The translations under genes were made by a program, and so were the position numbers. Below are positions 10,023 through 21,898 of a stretch of DNA of 64,000 bases, piece by piece; positions within the stretch are counted from its first letter, which is position 1, and every line of letters starts with the position of its first letter. The notes under the pieces were generated by a model that worked only from the letters and a program-made list of their open reading frames with translations, searched no databases and was not told the DNA's origin. The stretch lies in contig CATNEN010000038.1 in the NCBI GenBank assembly GCA_950097015.1, positions 3,493,501 through 3,557,500 of the forward strand, given 5' to 3'. This DNA comes from Macrostomum hystrix. Its lineage: Eukaryota > Platyhelminthes > Macrostomidae.

Positions 10023-13000
10023 ATGGGCGAAACTGTCCGAGTGGCTGTGCGCGCCCGGCCCCTGGTGCCGCGCGAACTTGAAGAAGGATCGCAAACTTGC
10101 CTGCGCTTCGCTCCTGGCCAGCCGCAGATCAGCCTTGGCGGAGACAAATGCTTCACCTTTGACTACGTGTTTGCCCCGCTGTGCCGCCAAAGCACCGTGT
10201 ATGATCAGTGCGTCAGTCCGCTGCTGGACAGTGTGTTTCGCGGCATCAATGCCACCGTTCTGGCCTACGGACAAACTGGAAGCGGCAAGACTTATACCAT
10301 GGGCACCTTCTCTGCTGAGATGGGCGACTGCGAAGAGGAGCAGGTGAGCTGTCTTCATGGCCTCTTTATCATACTCATCAAGGCCGCTTTCTCATACTTT
10401 TTAAGGCATATTCTCGCACTCTCTTAATCATACTCACCAGGGCCACTTTCTCATACTCCTCAGTGACTCTCATACTCCTCAGTGACTCTCATACTCCTCA
10501 GTTACTCTCATACTCTCATACTCTCATACTCCTCAGTGACTCTCATACTCCTCAGTGACTCTCATACTCCTCAGTGACTCATACTCCTCAGTGACTCTCA
10601 TACTCCTCAGTGACTCATACTCCTCAGTTACTCTCATACTCCTCAGTGACTCTCATACTCCTCAGTTACTCTCATACTCCTCAGTGACTCTCATACTCCT
10701 CAGTGACTCATAGGCTACTCCTCAGTGACTCATAGGCTACTCCTCAGTGACTCTCATACTCCTCAGTGACTCTCATACTCCTCAGTGACTCTCATACTCC
10801 TCAGTGACTCTCATACTCCTCAGTGACTCATACTCCTCAGCGACTCTCATACTCCTCAGTGACTCATACTCCTCAGTGACTCTCATACTCCTCAGTGACT
10901 CTCATACTCCTCAGTGACTCATACTCCTCAGTGACTCATACTCCTCAGTGACTCTCATACTCCTCAACGACTCATACTCCTCAGTGATTCTCATACTCCT
11001 CAGTGACTCATACTCCTCAGCGACTCATACTCCTCAGTGATTCTCATACTCCTCAGTGACTCATACTCCTCAGCGACTCATACTCCTCAGTGACTCTCAT
11101 ACTCCTCAGTGACTCTCATACTTCTCAGTGACTCTCATACTCCTCAGTGACTCTCATACTCCTCAGTGACTCTCATACTCCTCAGTGACTCTCATACTCC
11201 TCAGTGACTCATACTCCTCAGTGACTCTCATACTCCTCAGTGACTCATACTCCTCAGTGACTCATACTCCTCAGTGACTCATACTCCTCAGTGACTCTCA
11301 TACTCCTCAGTGACTCTCATACTCCTCAGTGACTCTCATACTCCTCAGTGACTCTCATACTCCTCAGTGACTCTCATACTCCTCAGTGACTCTCATACTC
11401 CTCAGTGACTCTCATACTCCTCAGTTACTCTCATACTCCTCAGTGACTCTCATACTCCTCAGTGACTCATACTCCTCAGCGACTCATACTCCTCAGTGAC
11501 TCTCATACTCCTCAGTGACTCTCATACTCCTCAGTGACTCTCATACTCCTCAGTGACTCTCATACTCCTCAGTGACTCATACTCCTCAGTGACTCTCATA
11601 CTTCTCAGTGACTCTCATACTTCTCAGTGACTCTCATACTTCTCAGTGACTCTCATACTTCTCAGTGACTCTCATACTCCTCAGTGACTCTCATACTTCT
11701 CAGTGACTCTCATACTTCTCAGTGACTCTCATACTTCTCAGTTGACTCTCATACTCTCATATAGAACTCAAATTACAGCCTAGCTGCCAAACTGCTCACC
11801 TCCCACCCAGCTCGGCATCATTCCCCGCGTCATCACCGACCTTTTCGACGGCATCGCCCAGCGTCCGCAATACGAGTCTCACGTCAAAGTCTCATTTCTG
11901 GAGATCTACAATGAGCTGATTAGAGATCTGCTCAACCCGCACGGCTCAGAACCCTTGGGTATTCGCGAGGAGCCCGGCCGAGGCATCTACATTCAGGGCC
12001 TCACGGAGCAAGATGTGGTCTCCGCGCAGCAGATCAGTCGCTGCCTGGCAGAGGGCGCCGACAGTCGAGTTGTTGGACAAACTGCGATGAATGAAAGGTA
12101 TGAGGGAGTGAACTAGTAGCCAGAATCCTCAGAAACAGTAGCCTGAATCCTCAGAAACAGTAGCCTGAATCCTCAGAAACAGTAGCCAGAATCCTCAGAA
12201 ACAATAGCCTGAATCCTCAGAAACAGTAGCCTGAATCCTCAGAAACAGTAGCCTGAATCCTCAGAAACAGTAGCCTGAATCCTCAGAAACAGTAGCCAGA
12301 ATCCTCAGAAACAGTAGCCTGAATCCTCAGAAACAGTAGCCAGAATCCTCAGAAACAGTAGCCTGAATCCTCAGAAACAGTAGCCTGAATCCTCAGAAAC
12401 AGTAGCCAGAATCCTCAGAAACAGTAGCCTGAATCCTCAGAAACAGTAGCCAGAATCCTCAGAAACAGTAGCCTGAATCCTCAGAAACAGTAGCCAGAAT
12501 CCTCAGAAACAGTAACCAGAATCCTCAGAAACAGTAGCCAGAATCCTCAGAAACACTAGCCTGAATCCTCAGAAACAGTAGCCTGAATCCCCAGAAACAG
12601 TGGCCAGAATCCCCTGGACCAGCAGTGGGAATCCAAAATCAGTAATCCTCAAACATATCCGCAGGTCCAGTCGCAGCCACGCTATATTCACTGTACACCT
12701 GAGCATGCAGCACCGTGAAGTGCCGGAGGACGCTTTGTCGGCCAAATTTCACCTGGTCGACCTGGCTGGCTCGGAGAGGGCCAAAAAGACACAGGCTGAG
12801 GGCGAACGCTTTCGCGAAGGCATAAACATCAACATGGGTCTGTCCTGTCTGGGCAATGTCATCAGCGCCCTGTGTAGGCACAGTTCTCACATTCCCTATC
12901 GAGACTCGAAGCTGACGAGACTGCTCCAGGACTCACTCGGTGGCAACAGCAGGACCCTGATGATAGCCTGCGTTAGCCCGGCTGACACCAGCTTCGAGGA

Positions 13001-16000
13001 GACGCTCAACACGCTGCGCTATGCCGACCGGGCCAGGCAGATCAAGAATAAGCCAGTTGTTAACCGTGATCCTCAACAGGCTGAGATTCTGCGGCTAAGG
13101 GAGACCGTGCGGCTGTTAAAGTCCCGGCTTAACCAAGATGAGGTGGCTGAGGTGAGCTGTTTTAAGGGTTTTAAATTTAAAAAAAAATTGAAGACTTTAG
13201 TGTTTGTAATAATTCATTTAGTAGAATTCATTTAGTAGGGATTTCAGGTAGTCATTTTGGGATTATTTCAGGTAGAAGACTGAGTTAGGAATTTCCGGTG
13301 ATGCATTGTGATTTAGGGAATTTTTACAGGTAGGTGCCAGTATGATTAAGGGTTAGCTCAAAATATTCTGAGCTCTATAACCTAATTGGGATAAATTTGC
13401 TAACGGAGCTAAGCATATTTCCCACTGGCCACCGCAGATTGAGCGCCAGGTGAGCGCCGAGACCCTCCTGGGCGGCCCGGATGCCGCGTCAGCTGGCGCC
13501 CTGCCCGCCGCCCTGAGCTCCGTCGGCTGCTCAGTGTGCGCCTCCGGCAGCGTTGTCTCAGCCGCAGAATATCAGAAAGTTTGCGAGCGTTGCCGCCAGC
13601 TGTCGTCAGAGAACAAAGACCTCACGGAGCAGGCTGGCAAGGCGGTGGACCAGGCCACGCAGCTGTACATGTCCATGGCTGTGCTGGAGCATGTTCAGGA
13701 TGTGATGCTCAGCCGGTTGGAGAAATGGAAGGCCCAGCTGGCCAGTCTGAGCGCCTCTTGCGACCAGCTGCCCCTGAAGGATGTTCAGCGGATGGTTCAG
13801 ACTGTCCTGACTGCGGCGGCTGTCACCGCTTCCGGAGCTGCTGAGGCCACGGCCTCTTGCTCGTCATTGGGGGCCGCCGCGATTGCCGCCAGCAATGGGA
13901 CCATCGGGTTGGAATGCGATGAGGTAAGTGCTGATTGATTACTTATTTAAAAAAACTACACCTGCGATATTTTATTCCAGTAGTTTTTTTATTCCTATTC
14001 CTAACCACACTCTATATTAATCCCCCACAATCCTTATCCCATACGATCTTTATCCCACAATAAACAGCTGATTCTGTAATCTTTTGCTCGCAGCTGTCCT
14101 CCGGCACCAATTCTGACGACCTGGCTGCCATGCGCGCTGCAGCCCGTGCCGCCATCGGCGCTGCCGTCGATTCGACCGACGAAGACGGCGATGTCGATGA
14201 TCAAGACGACGATGACGACGACGATGAAGATGACGAAGAAGAAGAAGACATCTTTGATCCTCTGATGCAGGAGAAGAAGACTCGTTTCACCCAGGAGATG
14301 CAGCGGCTGAAGTCGCAGATGTCGGACACAATGAATGCCATCGCCAAACTGTCGCACAACCCTAGACAGGACGAGGCCCGCTACGAGGCCCAGATCAAAG
14401 AATTGGAGGAGCGAATCAACAAGCTGGAGGCCGAGCGGACCGAGCTGCTGCGCCAGGCCAACGATGCTCGCCAGGCCGAGGTTAGGAAGGCCAAGCTGCG
14501 CGAGTTGGAGGCTAAACTGGCCGACGCCAGGCGGGAACTCACCGACTACAACAGAATGAAGCGGGAGAAGGAGAAGCGCGAGTTGGAAATGGGCCGGCTG
14601 AAGGACGACATGCAGAAGCTGAAGCAGACTCAGGTAGCGTTCATTTCTATTTCATTTCTCGGCAGTATTTTTAGACCTTTCTCATGGGTCCTTCTGATTC
14701 TCTCATTTCTCTAGTGAGATTCTGGCTGTCTCAGCCTCGTGTTTCTCATTTCTCATGGGTGAGATTCCGGCTGTCTCAGCCTCGTGTTTCTCATTTCTCA
14801 TGGGTGAGATTCTGACTGTCTCAGCCTCGTGTTTCTCATTTCTTATGATGACAGAAGCGATATTCGAAGGTTCGCGTAGCGCATTTAATTGTGCTAAAAC
14901 GTCGCGGTCTGTTTCTACTGGCGCTCAATATCATTGTGTGTCGAGGCCGTCCGGTTTTTTATAAGCCTTATTTAATAAGGCACTGAAATTATCCGCGGCC
15001 TACGCACCGATGCTGTTGAGATTTTTTAACGGTACAGCTGATTAGTGACTTGCGGCCTTATGCAATTAACACACCTGTCTGAACTAGAGAAATACTTATT
15101 TGCCGTCTTGTATGATCGATTCAACGGATTTCTACCCCTTCATTTCAACTCTCTCCAATGGCACTATAATCCTCAACTCTATTTATCTGCTTCATCCACC
15201 CACTCCATTTATCCCCTTCATCCACCCCACTCTATTTATCCCCTTCATCCACCCTACTTCATTTATCCCCTTCATGCACCCCACTCCATTTATCCCCTTC
15301 ATCCACCCCACTCCATTTATCCCCTTTGTCCACCCCACTCCATTTATTCCCTTCATGCACCCCCTCCATTTATCCCCTTCGTCCACCCCACTCCATTTAT
15401 CCCCTTCATCCACCCCACTTCATTTATCCCCTTCGTCCACCCCACTCCATTTATCCCCTTCATCCACCCCACTCCATTTATCCCCTTCATGCACCCCACT
15501 CCATTTATCCCCTTCATCCACCCCACTTCATTTATCCCTTCGTCCACCCCACTCCATTTATCCCCTTCATCCACCCCACTCCATTTATCCCCTTCGTCCA
15601 CCCCACTCCATTTATCCCCTTCATGCACCCCACTCCATTTATCCCCTTCATCCACCCCACTTCATTTATCCCCTTCGTCCACCCCACTCCATTTATCCCC
15701 TTCATCCACCCACTCCATTTATCCCCTTTATCCACCCCACTCCATTTATCCCCTTCGTCATCAACCCATTTGTCTTCCTTTCATTTAGTATCTTTACCTG
15801 AATAATTTTTCCCACTCTGCCCGCAGGTCCGCCTGGTCAAGCAGATGCACGCCGACTCAATGGAGAATCGGCGTCGGCACATGCAGAAGGACGCCCAGCT
15901 GCGTCAGCAGCAGGCCTCACTAAGACGCAAAGACGCCGAGACAATTCGCATGCGTCAGCAGTTTGAGAAACAGCTGGCCGTTGCTAAGAGACGCGGCGAT

Positions 16001-18333
16001 GAAATGAGCAAACACCTGCGGACCCAGCGCCAGCGGGAGCAACAGCTGGCTGTGGAGCGCCTGGCCAGCAACTCCGCGAATGGAGCCTCTGGGAGCAGCA
16101 GCGAGTTGGTTCAGGTGAGGCAAAACTTACAGTATCCTCTTAAGTCATATTTTTAGCCTAAAATGCATTCATCTGCTTTATTTATTTCCCTTCACATCCT
16201 CCATTCATTCCTTTCATATCCTCCTTTCATTTATTCCCTTCACATCCTCCTTTCATTCTCTTCACATCCTCCATTCATTCCCTTCACATCCTCCATTAAT
16301 TCCCTTCACATCCTCCATTTATTCCCTTCACATCCTCCATTAATTCCCTTCACATCCTCCATTCATTCCCTTCACATCCTCCATTCATTCCCTTCACATC
16401 CTCCATTTATTCCCTTCACATCCTCCATTCATTCCCTTCACATCCTCCATTCATTCCCTTCACATCCTCCATTCATTCCCTTCACATCCTCCATTCATTC
16501 CCTTCACATCCTCCATTCATTCTCTTCACATCCTCCATTCATTCCCTTCACATCCTCCATTCATTCCCTTCACATCCTCCATTTATTCCCTTCACATCCT
16601 CCATTCATTCCCTTCACATCCTCCATTAATTCCCTTCACATCCTCCATTTATTCCCTTCCCACCCTGCGTTCTGCTCCTTACCTTATTTTATAGCGGTCC
16701 AACGCGTTTGCTTCTTTCAACAATGTCCCTGAGCTTTGGGGTGCAGCCATGGAGATAAGGCTTATAAGGCTTGTCGCAAAAATTACGCCCTTCGGTGCCA
16801 GCCTCCAAGGCACAGTTAAAAGCTAGCCCAACAACGTGTGCAGGTGTGCTCTGGAGTCAGCGAAATCGAGCAGAATAGCCTCCTCGCTGGCTGCGTATCT
16901 AGGGTCACCAAATTATGAGCCATTGCCCACAGCTTTGCTGAAATTATTGTATCATTTCATTTATCCTCCTCCAGGGCCGCCTAGCCGCCCTCCTGGCCGA
17001 CGAGATGGAGAGCGCTGTCGCTGCCGCCGACATGCGGCGCCACCTGGAGCTGCGCATGGAGGAGCGCCGTAAGGCCGCCTCGGCCGGCAATCAGGCTGCT
17101 GTGGACGCCTTGAATGAGCAAATCAGCCAGCTGCAGTCCATGATCTCCTCAGCACCTGGCCCTGAATCCACCGATCAGCAGCGCTCTCGATGGGCTTACG
17201 GCGTTAAATCTTTACCCGAAGCTCGCCTGCTGCTTGGCGAAGTGTTTCAACGCGCTGTTGAAGCCCGGGTGGCTGCCAACGCAGCCGAGGCCGGCTTGAA
17301 GGAGATTCGGGATGAACTTGAGCAGACTCAGGCTAAGGTGGCTCTTCTTGAGAAGAGGGTGAGTCTGCCGGCCCTCTTAATGTCCCATGTTCATTTTATT
17401 TGCCTGTTGTTATAAAGCATACTGCTTTCTCCACTGCAGAAAAACCGAGAGAGCTTCGGCTTGGCGAACCTGTCCGCTGCCGCTGATCGACAACTGAATG
17501 CCTCGCTCGGCGGCGTCGGCGCTGGCGGCTCGCGTCAGTCGAAGCGTCGTCGAGAATCTCGACTATCGTGCCGGGTTGAACTGCTGGATACCTTCCAGCT
17601 GATGACTGATGAAAGGCTGCCCAGCTTCGACGAGACGCCAGAAGATGCGGCTGCTGCTTTTGAAGCAGCGGCTACTGTCGCCGCCGGCACCGCCTCTACA
17701 GCCGCAGCTGCTGCCGCTACAATTAGCGACAAGCCGTCGACTTCTAAGGCATTGAAGTCTTCGCCGCCGCAGAGGCCGCACACTCCAACAACAGCGACAG
17801 CAGCGGACGACGACGGATTGAATGCCACGCTGCAGGCCCTGCAGGCCTCGCTGCACCAGTCCGCTAGACGGATTCGGGAGCGAGGCCAGAGCCAGTTCCC
17901 GCATTTCCAGCTGCAGCAGCAGCAGCCAGAGGCCAGCAGTCGTCAGCGGGGCAGCAGCGGCGGTGGCTGCAAGTGCCGGTCCGACTGCAGCACGGCCCGC
18001 TGTGGCTGTCGGCGCGGTGGCAGCGACTGCGGCCAGCTGTGCAAATGCGCCATCGGGCAATGCGTCAACGCTTCAACAGCCGCGCCTGCGTCCAACCCTG
18101 GCAATGAAACATTCAGCTTGGATGGCGACGCTGATGACGCTGGCAAGGAGAATCAAACAGGCGCTGCCGTGTTAAAGAGGCCAGCGAATGCTGCTAGCGA
18201 CAAATTAAATGCCACATACGATAAACTGCCAGATATGGAAACTGATGACAAGCAGCAGCAGCAGCAGCGAGAGGAAGATTTGAGCAGCAAGAGACAGAAA
18301 TGTGGCAGCATTGGCGACGTCAGGCAGTTTTAG
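10023..18333 (+). CDS. KIF4: Kinesin-4 family chromokinesin (KIF4-like)
   Basis: KIF4 is a plus-end-directed motor that binds chromatin and the spindle midzone and organises anaphase microtubules. Eight exons join in frame: 10023-10343, 11811-12097, 12665-13151, 13438-13923, 14094-14633, 15827-16114, 16975-17358 and 17440-18333. They give 1228 residues, very close to vertebrate KIF4A (about 1230). The motor domain has P-loop GQTGSGKT (residues 83-90), switch I SSRSHAIF (about 204) and switch II DLAGSE (235-240), then [17 protein letters not shown] coiled-coil stalk follows, with an acidic run in exon 5. Near residues 1108-1139 nine cysteines form CKCRSDC, CGC and CKC blocks. This matches the KIF4 cysteine-rich (Fe-S/chromatin) motif and separates it from KIF21 and KIF7. 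The tail has Ala and Gln runs. CTCTCCAG lies 5 nt before the ATG. Confidence 0.95.
10436..11755 (+). repeat. 19/17-bp minisatellite in KIF4 intron 1
   Basis: About 70 copies of TGACTCTCATACTCCTCAG, with a 17-bp variant lacking one CT. It fills almost the whole intron, and each unit ends in a pyrimidine-rich CAG. Confidence 0.95.
12110..12610 (+). repeat. 22-bp minisatellite in KIF4 intron 2
   Basis: About 22 copies of a unit containing GTAGCCTGAATCCTCAGAAA, with a CCTGAAT/CCAGAAT alternation. It lies between the donor at 12098 and the acceptor ending at 12664. Confidence 0.95.
14690..14850 (+). repeat. 45-bp repeat, about three copies, in KIF4 intron 5
   Basis: Three adjacent copies of a 45-bp unit containing GGGTGAGATT and CTGTCTCAGCCTCGTG then CATTTCTCAT. 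Each unit has both a donor-like GGTGAG and an acceptor-like CTGTCTCAG. Confidence 0.8.
15165..15765 (+). repeat. 27-bp pyrimidine-rich minisatellite in KIF4 intron 5
   Basis: About 22 copies of a unit containing CACTCCATTTATCCCCTTCA. The last copies lie about 60 bp before the exon 6 acceptor at 15825-15826. The long open frames here in several phases are a by-product of the repeat. Confidence 0.95.
16165..16665 (+). repeat. 22-bp pyrimidine-rich minisatellite in KIF4 intron 6
   Basis: About 22 copies of a unit containing CATTCATTCCCTTCACATCC. It starts about 50 bp after the exon 6 donor at 16115. Confidence 0.95.
16688..16955 (+). mobile_element. SINE family A, degraded copy in KIF4 intron 6
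   Basis: It retains the tRNA-like start AGCGGTCCAACGCGTTTGC and the body landmarks GGCGCAGCC-like, TCCAAGGCACAG, GGAGTCAGCGAAAT, GCCTCCTCGCTGGCTGCG and GCCATTGCCCACAGC, seen in better copies at 20988, 30628 and 51960. The first part is mutated and deleted. Confidence 0.75.
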
Positions 18334-19335
18334 ATTAGCAATGTCGATTGACTCATTCTCATAAAGAGCTATTTTTCCGACTGCTTATTATTTAGAAAGG
18401 CTAGCTTTGATTGAAGTTTATTAACTTACGATTCTTAGCTGCATTTTAATATTCTCAAGTCGGTGCTTTGTTTATTTTTTGATAAAACTTGAACTAAACT
18501 TGCAATCTAATTTTTCTCTCAACAGTTCTAACAAACGGAATTATTTATTTTTCTATTTATAGGTGTGCATTTAGTAACATTTTATGAAATCCAACTTTCC
18601 TTTGTCTGGAATGGAATAATTTCTTTTCATTTCAACAGTCGTCTTTTTATCTCCAATGCAGCTTTTGGTTCATTTTAATGACCTTTATGCTTAATTCTGT
18701 ACTTACGAAATGATATTCTATATAATATGACTAATTAACATGGATTTCTTTATTTTGCCATCCCCTATTTAAAGCCTCAATTTTTTACCGCTGAAACGAT
18801 AAACGAAGCGTAATTGTCAAAAAATTGATTTATATATGAAATCTATGTCACTAAAAAATAAGTAATATCAGTTGCAGCCACAGCTAAGCAAAAATTTTAT
18901 TGCATATATTGCACTTAGCACTGTGGGTACTTTAGCATTATTATTTTACAATACTACTGTTGGCAGCGGTCTTATCAGTAGTGTAGTTTGATTGCATTCG
19001 TTCATGTTCATGTTATTGTACATTCTACCAAGCACCGAGAGAATGATGACGGAAGCGATACGTTTAGGAGTTTCACCTGAACTTGATGGTCGGTCGCTTG
19101 GAAACAATCGATCGATCTCCTCCTATGCAATGCACTTTAAAGTTGACCGTCGGTTTGCAAATCTGCGCCGCGCAGAGTACTTGTAGATCGTCCTGACTCT
19201 CGGCTTGGCTGCACATGATCCAGAGTTCCCCTAATTAGTCTGGCTATTGTTTATATCAGCTGTTGGTATGACCCTCAAATGTTCTCTGGGGGTAATCGAT
19301 TGCTAGTCTACATACACAAATGACTGTTGTTGCAG
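18334..19335. other. KIF4 3' flank and CEP131 5' region, no exon recognised
   Basis: AT-rich DNA between the KIF4 stop and the first recognised CEP131 exon. CEP131 needs at least one upstream coding exon ending in phase 0, and I could not identify it here. A frame at 18992-19186 has no similarity to the family and ends out of phase. Confidence 0.4.
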
Positions 19336-21867
19336 GATCTCAGTCTGACCGGATCCCAGATCGGCTCCGCCCGGAGTCGCCTCAGCTCCGGCTCCGCTGG
19401 CAATGGAGGAGGTCGCGGCGAAGGTCGCGACTCTGCTAGAAGCCGTGGCGGCGGCGGTTGGCGTGTCGCCGGCGGCGGTTCGCAGACCGATCTGAGCAAC
19501 GGAGCCCGGAAGCAGACGGGTGGCGGAAAGTCCACCGTATCCAAGACCTCATCGAAGGCGTCATCGGCCGCTTCGCACAGCTGCTTCCTGCCGCCGCAGG
19601 GCCTGCCAGACAGTGCTAGATCCGACGCCACGGCTGTATCCGCGCTAACTGCCGGCGCCAGTTCCACTTATCGACAGACGCCACGGATCAGACAAAGATT
19701 GCTGCCCGAGAAGCAGCCGCAGAAAAAGCAGCAGCAGCGACCTCCCGAACTCGACATGTACCTGGATCTGAACCAATTGGAATCGGACAATGACGAAGCA
19801 GATGCCGAAGCTAAGCAGGCTCTTGCCTTGGTTGCTTCTGGTGGTGCACAAAAGCAGCAACAGCAGCAGCAAAAGAAGCTTCGAGACTGGGATGAGATTC
19901 GAGTTGCATCGAGCGGTGAACTTGGAGACGACCATTATGATCGCGAAGAGGACAATAGTAATGACAATGATAGAGTCGGCTCACCTTTGTCTGTATCGCA
20001 CAGTGCTAGGCAGAATGTCGAAGTCTATGTCGCCAAGGTGAGCTCGGGGAACTGTGAAAAAAGGTTTTTATTAGTCTGTCAATTTTTTCATACTTAAAAA
20101 ACTTGCTGCTTAATCAGTTCTGAAATCCTAGGCAATCGAGTAGTATAACTTTGCTGCTCCTTAGAACAAAAGCAAAGCAACAGAAATTATTTTCATTCGT
20201 GACAATTCTAACGAATTTTAATAACCGACATGGCTACTAATTTCTTTTATTAGTTTAAGAGGCCAGCAGAAAATTAACAAATGAAGCTGGGTTCGATTAC
20301 ACTCATATGCGACGAGAAAGAAGTGAAGTTTTCCTGCTATTTCCTGGAAATAGCCCGCTTATTCAGAGCTTTTACTGGTTTTTTGGAAACGAAGTTAAGA
20401 GGAAAAACCTATCCTACAGCGGCACGCATGTGGCGCGTGATTCAAGGTCGAATACACTGCAGGTCACGTGCTTTTTGTTTTTTCTAAAAATAGCCTAGCC
20501 TAACTCACAAGCAACCCACCCACCGAACCACTCACGAACAGGTGTCGGCCGCTGTACGGATTCAACGCTGGTGGCGCCGTCATCGTCGGCGCCGGGCAGC
20601 CTGTCAGGCGGCTCTGCGCCGTCTCGCGGCCGAGTCGAAGGCTCGCCTCGCCTCTCTGGGACCGGAGCTGCCAACTGCAGCCGAGCAGGCGGAGGCTGCC
20701 AGAGCCAAACGCGAAGCCGCCGCATCTCAGGATCGTCAGCGGGCCGTCCGCGATTTGCGAGCCAAGCGCGAAGAGAAGCGAGCCGCGGAAGCGTCCGAAG
20801 CGAAGCGCGTGGCCGAGGCGGAAGTTAATAAACTGGACAAGGCGGGGCAGATTCGCAAATCTAAAGCGTTTAGCGGCGGTCTGTCGCAGCAGGTTTGTAC
20901 TTTTTGTGCTTATATTCGACACTTCTATTACCTCTCATTCGCCATTCATTTATTAATAATCATGTACTGCATAGCCCATCTGGGGAGGTGAGTGGCTGAG
21001 CGTTTCAACGCTTCTGCCTCTCGCACCAAGGTTCCTCAGCTCGAATCCGTTGCGAGGCCACGTTCAATTGGGGCGCAGCCGCGGAGAGAGGCTCGTAGGC
21101 TTTTCGTGCAATTTACGCTTTCGAGGGGAGGAATCTCCAAGGCGCAGTGAGATTGTACACTGCCTGACGATGGGAAAGTCAGTGCAGATGTACACACCTG
21201 TGTGAGCGCATGCCTGCGTACGGCAATTTGTGTGCGTGTGTGCTCAGGAGTCAGCGGAATGGGCAGAATAGCCTTCTCGCTGGCTAAGGGTCTAGTGTCA
21301 TTGAATGATGTGCCATTGCCCGCAGCTCCCTGAAATTATTATTATTAATTATCAACTATATTTACTATTTGTTTTCATCGTGTTCCAGTCCCATCCTCAA
21401 GCACTTAAAGAGAGACGCGATAGTCCTAAATCTCCAGTAATGGCAGCAGCAGTCTCATCCTCGCCTAGTCCAACACCTCGGACTCAGCAGCAGCAGCAGC
21501 AGAAACCGCCGCCAGAAGATTCCGTCAGCGAGCTGGACGCGGCCACTCTAGTCTCCTCGGCTGCGAGTCGTCGCACCGTAGGCGGCGCCAGCTCTAAGGC
21601 TCAAGACATTTTCAGCACACTGAAGGCTCTGGAGGAGCCGTTGGAAGGCGGCGGCGGCAGAGGCGTCGGGAAGCCGCGCAGCGCTTGGGTTGACGATATC
21701 GATCGTCTTCTGTCAGCGGAGCCCCAACCAGTCGCCGCGGCGGCGGTTGGGCAGTCGACCAGCAGCTTGACGGCTGACCGGCTGGCCGCTTTGGACAGTA
21801 GCGGAAATTCCTCGAAATCTGCAGCCGCTGGAAAGCGCATGAATAACTGGCTGACTGGGGTGCAGCT

Positions 21868-21898
<31 letters not shown>

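Noticed and set aside
15045-15805. Pro/Ile/Tyr-rich frames up to 247 codons in several phases
   Set aside because: They are translations of the 27-bp minisatellite in KIF4 intron 5, between two well-supported exons.
16163-16732. Frame of 189 codons rich in [12 protein letters not shown]
   Set aside because: It is a translation of the 22-bp minisatellite in KIF4 intron 6.
18992-19186. 64-codon frame as first exon of CEP131
   Set aside because: It ends in a stop, any usable donor is out of phase with the exon at 19336, and similarity to CEP131 N-termini is marginal.
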